Assembly (NCBI GenBank): GCA_041396905.1
Contig: JAWKXQ010000011.1
Span: 1 to 64,000, forward strand
Origin: JACXVD01 sp020446665
GTDB taxonomy: Bacteria; Pseudomonadota; Alphaproteobacteria; Sphingomonadales; Sphingomonadaceae
DNA: 64,000 nucleotides
Direction of reading: 5' to 3'
Part shown: positions 8,941 to 18,897 of the stretch, in pieces
Position numbering within the stretch: the stretch's first letter is position 1
Layout: each line of letters begins with the position of its first letter
Program-made: the position numbers and the translations under genes
Notes under the pieces: model-generated
Database searches by the model: none
What the model was told of the DNA's origin: nothing
Seen by the model: the letters and a program-made list of their open reading frames with translations, nothing else

Positions 8941-10094
8941 TCGCGTAATTCATCCGTATGTTCGCCCAGCCGGGGCACAGGGCGGGTCTCATGCCCTTGC
9001 CAGGCGCTAAAGCGCGAAGGTTCGCGCATTTCATTGAGCGTTCCTTCGCTGGGGTGCTCACGCTGCTGGAAAAAGCCCGCTTGCTGCAAATGCGGGTCCT
9101 CCAGCATGGCGCTCAGATCGCGCACCGGCATGGCGGGCAGCGAATGTTTGCGCATCAGTTCGATTGCCTCTGCCGTGGTGAAGGCAGGCAGCAATTCGGC
9201 TATCCGGCGATAGAGAATGGCGCTGTTCTGAAAGATCCCCAGCGGGGTGGCAAAACGTTCGTCATCCAGAAATTCCGGATCGCCCAGAGCCGTGATGATG
9301 GTGACGAAATCATTGAGATTATAGGCTGCAATGCTGACCCAGCCATCTCTGGTCTGGAACGGCTGGCGATTGGGGTCGAGCTGGCGCGAATAGCCTTCTG
9401 TGCCGATGGGCGGGTCAAAGGTCAGGCCGAAGAGATGCTCTTTCAACGTGAAACTGCTGAAAGCTTCGAACATGGGCACTTCGACATGCTGGCCTTCGCC
9501 GGTGCGCAGCCGGTGGATCACTGCGGCCATGGTAGCATAGGCCGCATGCAGCCCCGCCACCTTGTCCGCGATCAATGAGGGGATGTAGCGCGGCCTTGGA
9601 TTGCCATCGACCCGGCCCATCAGCGTCGTCGCGCCGGATGCGGCCTGGATCACATCATCATAGGCGGGCAGGCCAGCATAGGGCCCGTTGGAGCCAAAAC
9701 CGACACAATGAACATAGATGATGGTCGGGTTGAGCGCTTTCACGCTGTCATAATCAAAGCCCAGCCGGGCAATCGCCTCGCCGCGCACATTATGGATGAA
9801 AATATCCGCATCGCGCAGCATTTCGGCCATCAGCGCGCGATCAGTTTCGTCTTTGAGATTGAGCGTGGCGGATTTCTTGCCCCGGTTGAGCGCAAGGAAG
9901 GCCGGGCCCATCCCCTTGGTCGCGGCAGGTTTGCCCGCATGGCGGAAAGCGTCCCCGCCGGGCGATTCCACCTTGGTTACGTCAGCCCCGAAATCAGCGA
10001 GAATTTGCGTGCAATAGGGCCCGAAAACAACGCTGGTGAGGTCAACGACCTTGAGGCCCTGCAGCATGGCCTCGCCATCGGCGGGAGAGATCAC
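8925..10094 (-). CDS. CaiB/BaiF-family CoA-transferase
   Basis: 389 residues of the family III CoA-transferase type: LKVVDLTSVVFGPYCTQILADFGA at the N-terminus, KVESPGGDAFR, then FLALNRGKKSATLNLKD and FIHNVRGEAIARLGFDYDSV, all hallmark segments that include the catalytic aspartate region. It moves CoA between carboxylic acids; the substrate is unknown. Its start overlaps the stop of the upstream ferredoxin reductase by four bases, so the two are coupled, suggesting a shared catabolic route such as activation of an oxidised hydrocarbon or steroid-like acid. Confidence 0.88.
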   Translation of the reverse strand: MISPADGEAMLQGLKVVDLTSVVFGPYCTQILADFGADVTKVESPGGDAFRHAGKPAATKGMGPAFLALNRGKKSATLNLKDETDRALMAEMLRDADIFIHNVRGEAIARLGFDYDSVKALNPTIIYVHCVGFGSNGPYAGLPAYDDVIQAASGATTLMGRVDGNPRPRYIPSLIADKVAGLHAAYATMAAVIHRLRTGEGQHVEVPMFEAFSSFTLKEHLFGLTFDPPIGTEGYSRQLDPNRQPFQTRDGWVSIAAYNLNDFVTIITALGDPEFLDDERFATPLGIFQNSAILYRRIAELLPAFTTAEAIELMRKHSLPAMPVRDLSAMLEDPHLQQAGFFQQREHPSEGTLNEMREPSRFSAWQGHETRPVPRLGEHTDELRDQSGS

Positions 10095-11317
10095 AGCATC
10101 TCTTTGAGCGGCGTATCCGCATCCGCCAGCAATGCGGGGTCGATGATCGCTCCGGCTTCCACCAGCTTGCGCCCCTGCACGTAATCCTTGGTCGCGTTGA
10201 CACAGTCGAGCGCGACCACCCGGCCTTCCTTGAGATAGATGACGGAGAATTTGCGCTCCGCCGGGTCACCGCGCAGCACAGTGGCTTCATGGCCGATGGA
10301 CAGGCCCGCCGTTTGCAGCTTGATGTCATACTGATTGGACCAGAACCACGGCAGCGCATGATAGGGTTGCGTGTCGCCGCAAATCGCCTTGGCTGCGGTA
10401 TTGGCCATGTCATTGGCATTCTGCACCGATTCCAGCCGGATCACTGCACCATCTGCAAAGGCGTTGGCATGGGCCGCGCAATCGCCAATGGCATAGATAT
10501 CGTCGAGGATCGTCCGGCAGAAATTGTCCACATCCACCCCGTTGGAACCGGATGCTCCGGCAGCAATCAGCGGGCCGACTGCCGGGATGATGCCGATACC
10601 AACCACCACCATATCGGCGGGCAATTCCTCGCCATCGGCCAGCCTGACGCCGGTCACCTTGCTGCCATCGCCCAGAATGCAGTCCAGCGCGGTTTCCAGC
10701 CGCAGATCGACGCCATGGGCGCGATGTTCGGTGTGGAAGAATTCGGACAGTTCCTCGCCTGCAACCCGCGCCAGCACGCGCGGCAGCGCCTCCAGCACCG
10801 TAACGCTGCAGCCCAGCTTGGTCAGTACAGCGGCGGCTTCCAGCCCGATATAGCCACCGCCGACCACGACGACCTGTTTCGCTCCGGCGTCCAGCTCGGC
10901 CATCATCCGGTCCACATCGGCCTTGTCGCGCACGGCGTGCACGCCGGCCAGGTTGGCCCCCGCGCAGGACAGACGGCGCGGATCGCCACCGGCGGCCCAG
11001 ATCAGCTTGCCATAAGTGACTTCACCCTTGTCGCTAAGCGTGAGCCTGTGCGCTTCGGCGTCAATCTTCAGCACCGCTGTGTTCAGCCGCAAGCTCACAT
11101 CCTTGCTGTCCCAGAAATCCGGCTTGCGGATCAGGATGCGGTCGAAGGTCTTGTCGCGCGCCAGATATTCCTTTGACAGCGGAGGCCGTTCATAGGGCGG
11201 TTCGCTGTCGCGCCCGATCATGAGGATCGAACCTTCAAACCCATTCTGGCGCAGCGCGATGGCGGCTTGCGCCCCTGCATGGCCTGCACCCACGATCACA
11301 ACATCAGCATGGTCCAT
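10091..11317 (-). CDS. FAD-dependent ferredoxin (rubredoxin/putidaredoxin-type) reductase
   Basis: About 408 residues from the ATG at 11317, which has AAGAGG eight bases upstream; a frame extension to 11338 lacks this. VVIVGAGHAGAQAA at the N-terminus binds FAD, PPYERPPLSKEYL is the conserved segment of putidaredoxin-reductase-like enzymes, and VVVVGGGYIGLEAAAVL is the NAD(P)H fold near residue 150. DDIYAIGDCAAH completes the FAD site. Enzymes of this class feed electrons to a ferredoxin that serves P450 or Rieske oxygenases, so it may serve the CYP153-like P450 about 5 kb away. The CoA-transferase gene overlaps its end. Confidence 0.88.
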   Translation of the reverse strand: MDHADVVIVGAGHAGAQAAIALRQNGFEGSILMIGRDSEPPYERPPLSKEYLARDKTFDRILIRKPDFWDSKDVSLRLNTAVLKIDAEAHRLTLSDKGEVTYGKLIWAAGGDPRRLSCAGANLAGVHAVRDKADVDRMMAELDAGAKQVVVVGGGYIGLEAAAVLTKLGCSVTVLEALPRVLARVAGEELSEFFHTEHRAHGVDLRLETALDCILGDGSKVTGVRLADGEELPADMVVVGIGIIPAVGPLIAAGASGSNGVDVDNFCRTILDDIYAIGDCAAHANAFADGAVIRLESVQNANDMANTAAKAICGDTQPYHALPWFWSNQYDIKLQTAGLSIGHEATVLRGDPAERKFSVIYLKEGRVVALDCVNATKDYVQGRKLVEAGAIIDPALLADADTPLKEML

Positions 11318-11420
11318 GGCGCACACCTCTTGGCGCAAATGGTCTTTCCGTCAAGAGGGTTTGCGCCACCTCCGGGCCTGCTCGGTAGATCAGGGTGGGT
11401 CCCAGTAACGTCATCAGGCT

Positions 11421-14400
11421 CTATCGACCGAGCAGATTGCGGGCCTGACTGGCGATTTGTGCGAGCGCCACCGGGGCGACCGGGCTGGCTGCCTGCGCCC
11501 GGCCGACCATGGCCCGGAATTGGCGAATGGCGCTCTGATTTTCCTCTGCCCAATGGGCAATGGCCACCACCGGATCGCTGCGCTTGCCCCGCCGACGTTC
11601 CATCCGGCGCAGGAAATCCAGCCGCATCTGCTGGAAATCGCGCGAAAGCCCCGCCACCAGCAGCCGTTCCCAGATATCGGAAGGGCTCATGGTCGCCGCG
11701 GTGCCTTGTGCCCAATCCAGCCCGAGCCGCGATCCGAGATCGCTGAATGCGGCTGTCAGCGCGGTGACTTCGATCCCGGTTTCGCGGGCCAGATCGGCCA
11801 GGCCCACGGCACCATCAAGGTCGAACAATTGCGCCACTGCCCCGGCCAGCTTGTCAGGTGCACCCGCTTCGACAAAGCGCGCTTTCATCCGTGCGGATTG
11901 TTGCTGCAGCTCGCTCGCCAGCAAATGGTCGCTCTGGTCTGCCAATTGCCGCACGGCTGTGCCCAGTTCGCTGACCAGCTGCGAAGGCTGCCTGGGCCCG
12001 ACCCCCACGCGCAGCAGATCCGCGATCTGGTTGCCAACGGCGGCAGACAGCCGGTCAAACAGCATCAGGCGGCCGGCTTCCGGCATTTTTGCGCTGTCCA
12101 GCTCTGCCCACAGCGCATCTATGCCAAACAGCCGCTCTGCCGCAACGAACCCCGCAGCGACATGGGCCAGCGCTGCGCCTTCCTCTTCCGCCAGTTCAAA
12201 GGGGTGGACGATGCCCAGCCGGTTAACGACCTTGTTGGCCAGCTCTGTCGCGATGATTTCACGCCGCAGCCGGTGAGTGAGCAGCAGCTTGCGATAATTT
12301 TCCTGCAGCGGGAGCGGGAAGCTTTCCACCAGATTGCGTTCCAGGCAGCTGTCATCGGGGAGGTCGCTCTGTTCAATCGCTTCCTGCAGCACCAGCTTGG
12401 TGGAAGAAAGCAGCACCGCCAGCTCCGGCCGGGTCAGCCCCGCGCCATCGGCAGCGCGGCGGGTCAGCGCTTCGCTGTCAGCCAGCCCCTCGGTCCGCCG
12501 GTCCAGCATGCCGCGATCTTCCAGCGTTTCGATCAGCCGCGCATGGGAGCCAAGCGCCTTGGCACCGCCCAGTTCCGCGATGGACAGGGCCAGTGCCTGC
12601 AGCCGGTTGTCCTCCAGCACAATATCGGCGACTTCATCCGTCATGCCTTCCAGCAAGGCACGCCGTTTGGTGTCGGAAAGCTTGCCTGCACGGCGCGCCG
12701 GGGCCAGCGCGATCTTGATATTCACTTCATTGTCGGAACAATCGACCCCGGCGGAATTGTCGATGAAATCCGTATTGATCCGCCCGCCCCGCAGCGCGAA
12801 TTCAATGCGCCCGGCCTGCGTCACACCCAGATTGGCCCCTTCGCCAATCACTCTCGCCCGCAGGCTGGCAGCATCCACTCGTAGCGTATCATTGGCCGGA
12901 TCGCCCACCTGCACATTATTTTCATGGCTGGCCTTGATATAGGTGCCGATCCCGCCGAACCAGATCAGATCCACCGGTGCGCCGATAATGGCCGAAATCA
13001 GGACTTCGGGTTCGATCTCCGACACATCAAGCCCCAGCATGTCCTGCACAGCTCTGGTCAGCGGAATACGCTTCATGCTGCGCGCAAAGACGCCGCCGCC
13101 TTTCGAAATTAGGGCCTTGCCATAATCCTCCCAGCTGGAGCGCGGCAGGGCGAACATGCGCTTGCGTTCCTTCCAGCTGGCTGCCGGGTCGGGATCGGGA
13201 TCAAGGAAGATATGGCGATGGTCAAAGGCCGCGACCAGCTTGATCGCCTTGGACAGCAACATGCCATTGCCGAACACGTCACCCGACATGTCGCCGCAAC
13301 CGGCCACGCGGATCGTGTCTTTCTGCACATCCACGCCCATTTCGAGGAAATGCCGCTGGACAGAGACCCACGCCCCCTTGGCCGTGATGCCCATCGCCTT
13401 GTGGTCATAGCCGACCGAGCCGCCACTGGCGAAGGCATCGTCGAGCCAGAAGCCGCGCTCTATCGCAATCGCATTGGCGACGTCAGAGAAAGTCGCGGTG
13501 CCCTTGTCCGCTGCGACCACGAAATAGGGGTCTTCCCCGTCATGGATCACGACCTGTTCCGGATGGACCACCTTGTCGCCTACAATATTGTCGGTGACGG
13601 AGAGCAGCGTGCGGATGAAGATCTGGTAGCTGGCCTTGCCCTCGGCCGCCCATGCATCGCGGTCGCGCGCCGGGTCTGGCAATTGCTTGGGGTAGAAGCC
13701 GCCCTTGGCCCCGGTGGGCACGATCACGGCGTTTTTCACGCGCTGCGCCTTCATCAGGCCAAGGATTTCCGTGCGGAAATCGTCGCGCCGGTCGGACCAG
13801 CGCAGCCCGCCGCGGGCCACCGGCCCGGCGCGCAGATGGATGCCTTCGACCCGGCGCGAATAGACCCAGATTTCCCGCCAGGGCAGCGGTTTGGGCAGGC
13901 CGGGGACCTGTGCGGATTCGATCTTGAAAGCCAGCGCCTCTGCCGCTGCCGGAGCAAAGGCGTTGCTGCGCAAAATCGCCTCTACCAGCGCGTGATAGAG
14001 CCGCAGCAGGCGATCATCATTGATCGCCGCAACGTTGCCGAGTCCGGTGCGGATCGCGTCGCGCTGCGCATCGCAAGCGGCATCGCGACTGCCCTTGAAC
14101 GCCGGATCGTGGCGCGCGCGGAACAGCGCCACCAGTGCGCGGGTCACATCGCCAGCGCCGTATAGGGCATCAACCACCGTATAGATGGTAAAGCCCATCC
14201 CCCCCTGACGGAGATAGCGATAGAAGGCGCGCAACCAGTCCGCCTCGGTCGCAGCAAGGCTTGTGCCGATGACCAGCCGGTTGAACACATCATTTTCCGC
14301 TGCGCCATTGAGCACGGCAGAAATGGCCTGTTCGATCGCCTCTGCGCGCTCCAGTATCTGCGCGGCATTGTCGCCTGCGCCCAGTGCCAGCGTGAAATCG

Positions 14401-16166
14401 TGAATTGTCCCCAGCCTGCCAGCATCGAGCGGTGTCGGAACCTCTTCCAGCACGCGGAACCCGAAATTTTCCAGCGCAGGGACAGCGTCGGACAGGGGCA
14501 GGGCGCCTTGCTGCTGGTATACTTTCAGGCGCAGGCAATCCTGCGGGTCACTTTCCAGATGATATAGCCGCGCATCACGCGGTGCCGTGATGCCGGGGGC
14601 TGGCTGTTCGCCATGCCGGGCGGCCAGCTTGCGCAGGCGCGCAATGTCGCGGGCGGCCTCCGCCGGGCCATAGGCGCTGCGATAGGATGGCGGGAAAGCA
14701 TCGGCATAGCGCGCGGCGATGGCAGCGGCGCGGCCGCCTTCCTCCCCCTTGGCCAGCTCGGCTTCGACCGCTTCGCTCCAGCCGCGCAGCATTGCCTGCA
14801 GCTGCGCTTCCAGCGCGGCACTGTCCGGCGCGCCTTCGCCTTCGCGGAAATCGAGCACGAAGCGCAGCATGGCCAGATTGCCGCCTTCGACCTGCAGGCT
14901 CCAGTCCAGCAAATCGGCCCCGGCAGCACCGGCGACCAGCGATTGAACCTGTTCACGCACCTGCGTGGACACCATGTCACGCGGCATCCAGACAAAGGCG
15001 AACAAATGGCGCGCCAGCGGGGCCTCCACCAGCGCCAGACGCGGGCGGGGGCGATCCTCCAGGCTCATCATCGTGGCCGCTACCCGTTCGACATCCGCAT
15101 CGGAGAAGCTGATCACAAGATCATGCGGCAGCGCGGTCAGCGCATGAGCCAGCGCCTTGCCTGCATGGCTGGCCCGGTCAAAGCCGAACCGTTCCATCAT
15201 CGTGGCCAGCTGCGTGCGCAGGCGCGGTACTTGCGAGGGCGGCATGCCCAGAGCGACGCTGGTCCAGACCCCGGCATGGATGGACAGCGCAGCCACCCGG
15301 CCTTTTTCGATCACCGGCAGGATAAACAGGTCCAGCGGCACCCGCCGGTGGACATTCGACATGCGGTTCGCCTTGACGATCAGCGGTGCGCGGCCACTGC
15401 CATTGGCGGGATCATCGAACCAGGCAAAGGCGCGCTCTATCGACGCATCGGCCAGGATCTGCTTCGCGCTCTTGCGGCAAATGCCCAGCACGGCAGACTG
15501 GCTGCCATCGCGCCGCCGCGTGACATGGCCCAGCTGCGTCAGCATCCCGTCATTGAACCAGCGCAGCAGCGCCGCCCCTTCCGCGTCAGACAGGCGCGCG
15601 GCATCGGCCAGCATCGCCTCCTGCAATCGCGGCCAGTCAGACACAGCCGCACGGACATCGGCCAGGGCGGTCTTCAGCGCGCGTTCTACTTCGCGGCGCT
15701 GGCGGGCATCGACCCGGTCCGTTTCCAGATAGATCATGGATTCCAGCGCTTCGCCTGCGCTGGACCCGGCGGGGATTTCCGTCAGCTTGCCCTGCGGATC
15801 ACGCCGCACCGGCACCACCGGGTGCACAAGCCGGTCAATCGCCAGCCCCTGAGCGGCAATGGCCTGCGCCACTGAATCGACCAGAAAAGGCATGTCATCA
15901 TTGATGATGGCAATGCGCATCACGCGCTTTTCGCCCGTCGCGGTGGTCAGCGAGAGCGACGGTTCGCCTGACTGGCGGATGGCCGCCGTGTCCAGCAGGA
16001 AGGCGGCGGCCTCTCCCAGCGCTGCTTCGCCAAAGGGCGTATCGCCCGGCAGCAAAGAGCCACGCAGGCGCTCCGCCAGCGCAGCAGCAAGCGCCTTGGC
16101 AGCCGCTTTCGAGAGCCCGTTGCCCCCGCCTTTTTCCGGGGTAGTGGGTGCTTTCTTCGCGGCCAT
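11421..16166 (-). CDS. gdhB: NAD-specific glutamate dehydrogenase, GDH-180 class
   Basis: 1581 residues, the usual size for the very large class of NAD-dependent glutamate dehydrogenases that deaminate glutamate to 2-oxoglutarate. The central catalytic domain carries VGRGGLRWSDRRDDFRTEI-type text and PTGAKGGFYPKQLPDP with the active-site lysine, followed by AGCGDMSGDVFGNGMLLS and GEGANLGVTQAGRIEFA of the dinucleotide-binding part. Long N- and C-terminal arms are regulatory in this class. It is monocistronic. The 159 bases downstream of the next gene and upstream of this start contain an AT-rich stretch around 16200-16250 that is the likely promoter. Confidence 0.95.
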   Translation of the reverse strand: MAAKKAPTTPEKGGGNGLSKAAAKALAAALAERLRGSLLPGDTPFGEAALGEAAAFLLDTAAIRQSGEPSLSLTTATGEKRVMRIAIINDDMPFLVDSVAQAIAAQGLAIDRLVHPVVPVRRDPQGKLTEIPAGSSAGEALESMIYLETDRVDARQRREVERALKTALADVRAAVSDWPRLQEAMLADAARLSDAEGAALLRWFNDGMLTQLGHVTRRRDGSQSAVLGICRKSAKQILADASIERAFAWFDDPANGSGRAPLIVKANRMSNVHRRVPLDLFILPVIEKGRVAALSIHAGVWTSVALGMPPSQVPRLRTQLATMMERFGFDRASHAGKALAHALTALPHDLVISFSDADVERVAATMMSLEDRPRPRLALVEAPLARHLFAFVWMPRDMVSTQVREQVQSLVAGAAGADLLDWSLQVEGGNLAMLRFVLDFREGEGAPDSAALEAQLQAMLRGWSEAVEAELAKGEEGGRAAAIAARYADAFPPSYRSAYGPAEAARDIARLRKLAARHGEQPAPGITAPRDARLYHLESDPQDCLRLKVYQQQGALPLSDAVPALENFGFRVLEEVPTPLDAGRLGTIHDFTLALGAGDNAAQILERAEAIEQAISAVLNGAAENDVFNRLVIGTSLAATEADWLRAFYRYLRQGGMGFTIYTVVDALYGAGDVTRALVALFRARHDPAFKGSRDAACDAQRDAIRTGLGNVAAINDDRLLRLYHALVEAILRSNAFAPAAAEALAFKIESAQVPGLPKPLPWREIWVYSRRVEGIHLRAGPVARGGLRWSDRRDDFRTEILGLMKAQRVKNAVIVPTGAKGGFYPKQLPDPARDRDAWAAEGKASYQIFIRTLLSVTDNIVGDKVVHPEQVVIHDGEDPYFVVAADKGTATFSDVANAIAIERGFWLDDAFASGGSVGYDHKAMGITAKGAWVSVQRHFLEMGVDVQKDTIRVAGCGDMSGDVFGNGMLLSKAIKLVAAFDHRHIFLDPDPDPAASWKERKRMFALPRSSWEDYGKALISKGGGVFARSMKRIPLTRAVQDMLGLDVSEIEPEVLISAIIGAPVDLIWFGGIGTYIKASHENNVQVGDPANDTLRVDAASLRARVIGEGANLGVTQAGRIEFALRGGRINTDFIDNSAGVDCSDNEVNIKIALAPARRAGKLSDTKRRALLEGMTDEVADIVLEDNRLQALALSIAELGGAKALGSHARLIETLEDRGMLDRRTEGLADSEALTRRAADGAGLTRPELAVLLSSTKLVLQEAIEQSDLPDDSCLERNLVESFPLPLQENYRKLLLTHRLRREIIATELANKVVNRLGIVHPFELAEEEGAALAHVAAGFVAAERLFGIDALWAELDSAKMPEAGRLMLFDRLSAAVGNQIADLLRVGVGPRQPSQLVSELGTAVRQLADQSDHLLASELQQQSARMKARFVEAGAPDKLAGAVAQLFDLDGAVGLADLARETGIEVTALTAAFSDLGSRLGLDWAQGTAATMSPSDIWERLLVAGLSRDFQQMRLDFLRRMERRRGKRSDPVVAIAHWAEENQSAIRQFRAMVGRAQAASPVAPVALAQIASQARNLLGR

Positions 16167-16325
16167 ATCCTGCTCCTGAGCCGGTAATAGACTAAGCGGG
16201 GATTGTTATTATATGTCCCGTCTGTGAAGCATTAATACAAATGTTAGCGCGATTGGCCAAGTGGCAATTTACTGCTTCCGGAAGAAGCCATAGCTGAAGC
16301 CTGTCCGCACTTCACGCCCCGAATG

Positions 16326-17282
16326 TTACACCGCCAGCGCTTCCATCGTTAGTTCGAGCGAGCGGATGCGCGCTGCCGGGTCGAAGGTTGCGCCAGACAG
16401 GATGATTTCATCTGCCTGCGTGCGTTCCACAAAGCGGCCAATCGCTGCGCGCACGGTGGCGGGGCTGCCAATTGCACTGGCCTGCATCGGCAGGCTGGCA
16501 GTATAACCGGCCACTGGCGGAGGCAGCTTGCCCGGATTGCCGGTGCGCAGGCGGACAAAGCTCTGCTGCTGGCTGGAAGCGAGCAATTCCGCATCGGAGT
16601 CGGTCTCGGCGGTGAACACGGTCATGGCAGCCATCGCATGCGGGCGGTCCAGATAGGCCGATGGCTGGAATTGCTGGCGATAGAGGGTCAGCGCCGCATC
16701 GAGGTGGTCCGGCGCGAAATGGCTGGCAAAGGCATAGGGCATGCCCAGCCGCGCGGCCAGTTGCGCGCCGAACAGGCTCGATCCGAGCATCCACATTTCC
16801 ACCGTTGCGCCCAGACCGGGCGTAGCCTGTACGGGCAAGTCGATGTCACCGGTCAGCAGCGCGCGCAATTCCACCACATCATTGGGGAACAGTTCCGCTG
16901 CCTGATTGAGATTCTTGCGCAGGGCGCGCTGCAATTCCGGCCCCGCGCCCGGTGCCCGGCCCAGCCCCAGGTCGATCCGCCCGGGAAACAGCGCGTCCAG
17001 CGTGCCGAATTGTTCGGCAATCACGAAGGGATTGTGGTTGGGCAGCATGATCCCGCCCGCGCCGATGCGGATCGTGCTGGTGGCATGGCCGATATGGCTG
17101 ATGACGACTGACGTTGCCGCCCCGGCAATACCATCCATCGCGTGATGTTCTGCCACCCAGAAACGCCCATAGCCCAGCCGCTCCGCCGCCGCGGCAAGGC
17201 CAGAGGCCGCATCATAGGCTTCGCTCAGCGTGCCGCCTTCGCGCACCGGCACAAGATCGAGGACAGAAAGCGGCACCATCAC
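16326..17282 (-). CDS. LLM-class flavin-dependent oxidoreductase
   Basis: 318 residues with the bacterial luciferase-like (alpha/beta)8 fold: LSVLDLVPVREGG at the start, RFWVAEHHAMDGIAGAATSV, IGAGGIMLPNHNPFVIAEQFGTLDALFPGRIDLGLGRAPG. This is the text of the one-component MsnO8-like group of flavin monooxygenases. The substrate is unknown. It is the last gene of a minus-strand run and its ATG overlaps the TPR-protein stop by four bases, so it is translated with it. Confidence 0.88.
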   Translation of the reverse strand: MMVPLSVLDLVPVREGGTLSEAYDAASGLAAAAERLGYGRFWVAEHHAMDGIAGAATSVVISHIGHATSTIRIGAGGIMLPNHNPFVIAEQFGTLDALFPGRIDLGLGRAPGAGPELQRALRKNLNQAAELFPNDVVELRALLTGDIDLPVQATPGLGATVEMWMLGSSLFGAQLAARLGMPYAFASHFAPDHLDAALTLYRQQFQPSAYLDRPHAMAAMTVFTAETDSDAELLASSQQQSFVRLRTGNPGKLPPPVAGYTASLPMQASAIGSPATVRAAIGRFVERTQADEIILSGATFDPAARIRSLELTMEALAV

Positions 17283-18121
17283 TGCGCCCCGTCCAGTTGC
17301 GCGATATAATCCCGCGCGACCGATGCCTCTGCGCTGTCAGGGGCAATGGCGATGACGGATTGCCAGCTCTTGCGGGCCGCATCATCGCGCCCGGTCAGCA
17401 CTGCAATCACGCCTGCTTCCAGCCCCACTTCGGGATTGGCCGGGTCGAGCCGCGCGGCCTGTTCGATCTGTTGCTGCGCATCGCCGAGCCTTTCTGTGCG
17501 GCGGGACAGAGTTGCGGAGAGCAGCCAGGTCCGCGCATTGGCCGGATCCGTCGCCCGCGCAGTGGCCAGCGATTGTGTCGCTTCATCAATCCGCCCGGCA
17601 ACCACCAGCGCGCGGGCGCGATCCGTGGCGATATCGGCCAGCTGGCTGGCATCGCCACCGCTGCGGGCATCGGCTTCGGCAGCGTTGAACAGGATCAGCG
17701 CGCCAGCCGCGTCACCATCTGCCAGCGCAGCATTGCCAGCCATCGCGGCCAGTCGGGCGCGATAGGGGCGGTCCATCGGGTCCGCTTCGATCCGGGCGGC
17801 GGAAAAGGCGCGCTCGGCGGCGCTCCACTGGCCTTGCTGGCTCAGCGCAAAGCCAAGACAATGGCCAGCCTCTGCCTTTTGAGTCCCCGTGGCAATCGCC
17901 AGCCAGCTTTCGGCCTGTTGCTGCCCCGCCACGGGCGAGGTCCTGGCCAGTTGCAGACATTGCTGGCGCAGGTTCAATTCCTGCCCGCTGGCTTCTGCCG
18001 CCTGCTTTTGCTGCTCCAACGCTTCGCGGTCACGCATTTCCTGCGGCAGGGCGGAGACGGTGCTGCCACCCGGCCAGGGGCCGATTTGCAGGATCAGGGG
18101 GATCAGGAATGGCCAGCTCAT
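17279..18121 (-). CDS. Tetratricopeptide-repeat protein, probably periplasmic
   Basis: 280 residues. After a short hydrophobic leader (residues 1-15) the protein is alpha-helical and alanine-rich, with repeated A-L-x-x-G-x-x-x-x-A units such as CLGFALSQQGQWSAAERAF and LEAGVIAVLTGRDDAARKSW, the TPR consensus. TPR proteins are docking scaffolds; no partner is obvious. It overlaps both neighbours by four bases (ATGA), so it is coupled to the hydrolase before it and the flavoprotein after it. Confidence 0.75.
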   Translation of the reverse strand: MSWPFLIPLILQIGPWPGGSTVSALPQEMRDREALEQQKQAAEASGQELNLRQQCLQLARTSPVAGQQQAESWLAIATGTQKAEAGHCLGFALSQQGQWSAAERAFSAARIEADPMDRPYRARLAAMAGNAALADGDAAGALILFNAAEADARSGGDASQLADIATDRARALVVAGRIDEATQSLATARATDPANARTWLLSATLSRRTERLGDAQQQIEQAARLDPANPEVGLEAGVIAVLTGRDDAARKSWQSVIAIAPDSAEASVARDYIAQLDGAQ

Positions 18122-18852
18122 AGTGATGCTACAGTCCTCAATAACAGGGCAATATCGCCATCGCGCGACAGGCGATGGTCGCCCGCCTTTACCAGCGTCA
18201 CCTGTATGTCGTCCGAACGAAGCGCAGCTGCAAGGCGCAGGCTCGTGTCCACCGGCACATCACCATCGTCCTGTCCGTGCAATAGCCGGACCGGACAAGT
18301 CAGCGGGATTTCGCCAGCGAGCAGCCGGTTGCGTTCTGCATCCTGCCAGAACAGCGCATGGGTGGGGGTTGGCTCGGGGCCATAGGGATTGTCTTCGAAG
18401 AGGGTTTCGCCCGCGCGCAAGGCAGCTTTCTGATCTTCGGAGAAACCCCAATCGGAAAAATCGGGGGCGGCAGCAATGCCTACCAGCGCGTGCAAGCGGC
18501 CCTGTTGCGCCAGTTCCAGCCCCGCCAGCAGCATCAGCCAGCCGCCCATGGAAGACCCGACCAGGATTACCGGCCCGCTGGTATGCGCGTCCGCCAGTGC
18601 CAGCACTTCGTCACGCCAGCGGCTGAGCGAACCCTCAGCAAAAACTCCCGTGCTTTCGCCGCAGCCTGAATAATCCAGCAACAGGCAGGCACGCCCCTGT
18701 TCGCGCGCCCAGTCAAACAAAGCGGTCGCCTTGCCGCCTGCCATGTCAGACATATATCCGGGCAGGAACAGTATGGTGGGGCCGCTGCCTTCCAGCTTGC
18801 GGAAGGCGATCTGGCGGCCGTCGGCCATGGCGTGGAATTGTGTGTCACTCAT
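18118..18852 (-). CDS. Alpha/beta-fold hydrolase
   Basis: About 244 residues from the ATG at 18852, preceded by GGAGG four bases upstream. TILFLPGYMSDMAGGKA provides the oxyanion-hole region, VGSSMGGW the nucleophile elbow (catalytic serine near residue 100), and a late LLHGQDDGDVPVD and AGDHRLSRDGD carry the acid and histidine of the triad. This resembles the small serine hydrolases acting on esters or acyl chains. It is followed by the TPR protein with an ATGA overlap. Confidence 0.85.
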   Translation of the reverse strand: MSDTQFHAMADGRQIAFRKLEGSGPTILFLPGYMSDMAGGKATALFDWAREQGRACLLLDYSGCGESTGVFAEGSLSRWRDEVLALADAHTSGPVILVGSSMGGWLMLLAGLELAQQGRLHALVGIAAAPDFSDWGFSEDQKAALRAGETLFEDNPYGPEPTPTHALFWQDAERNRLLAGEIPLTCPVRLLHGQDDGDVPVDTSLRLAAALRSDDIQVTLVKAGDHRLSRDGDIALLLRTVASL

Positions 18853-18897
18853 GCCGCCTCCATGCCTTGCCGGGCAGGGGTCAGGCAAGGGGCTGCA

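Noticed and set aside
16270..16325. Short in-frame run after the LLM-protein stop ending in FSYGFFRKQ
   Set aside because: Looked like the tail of a lost outer-membrane protein, but only 18 codons with no start; chance is adequate.
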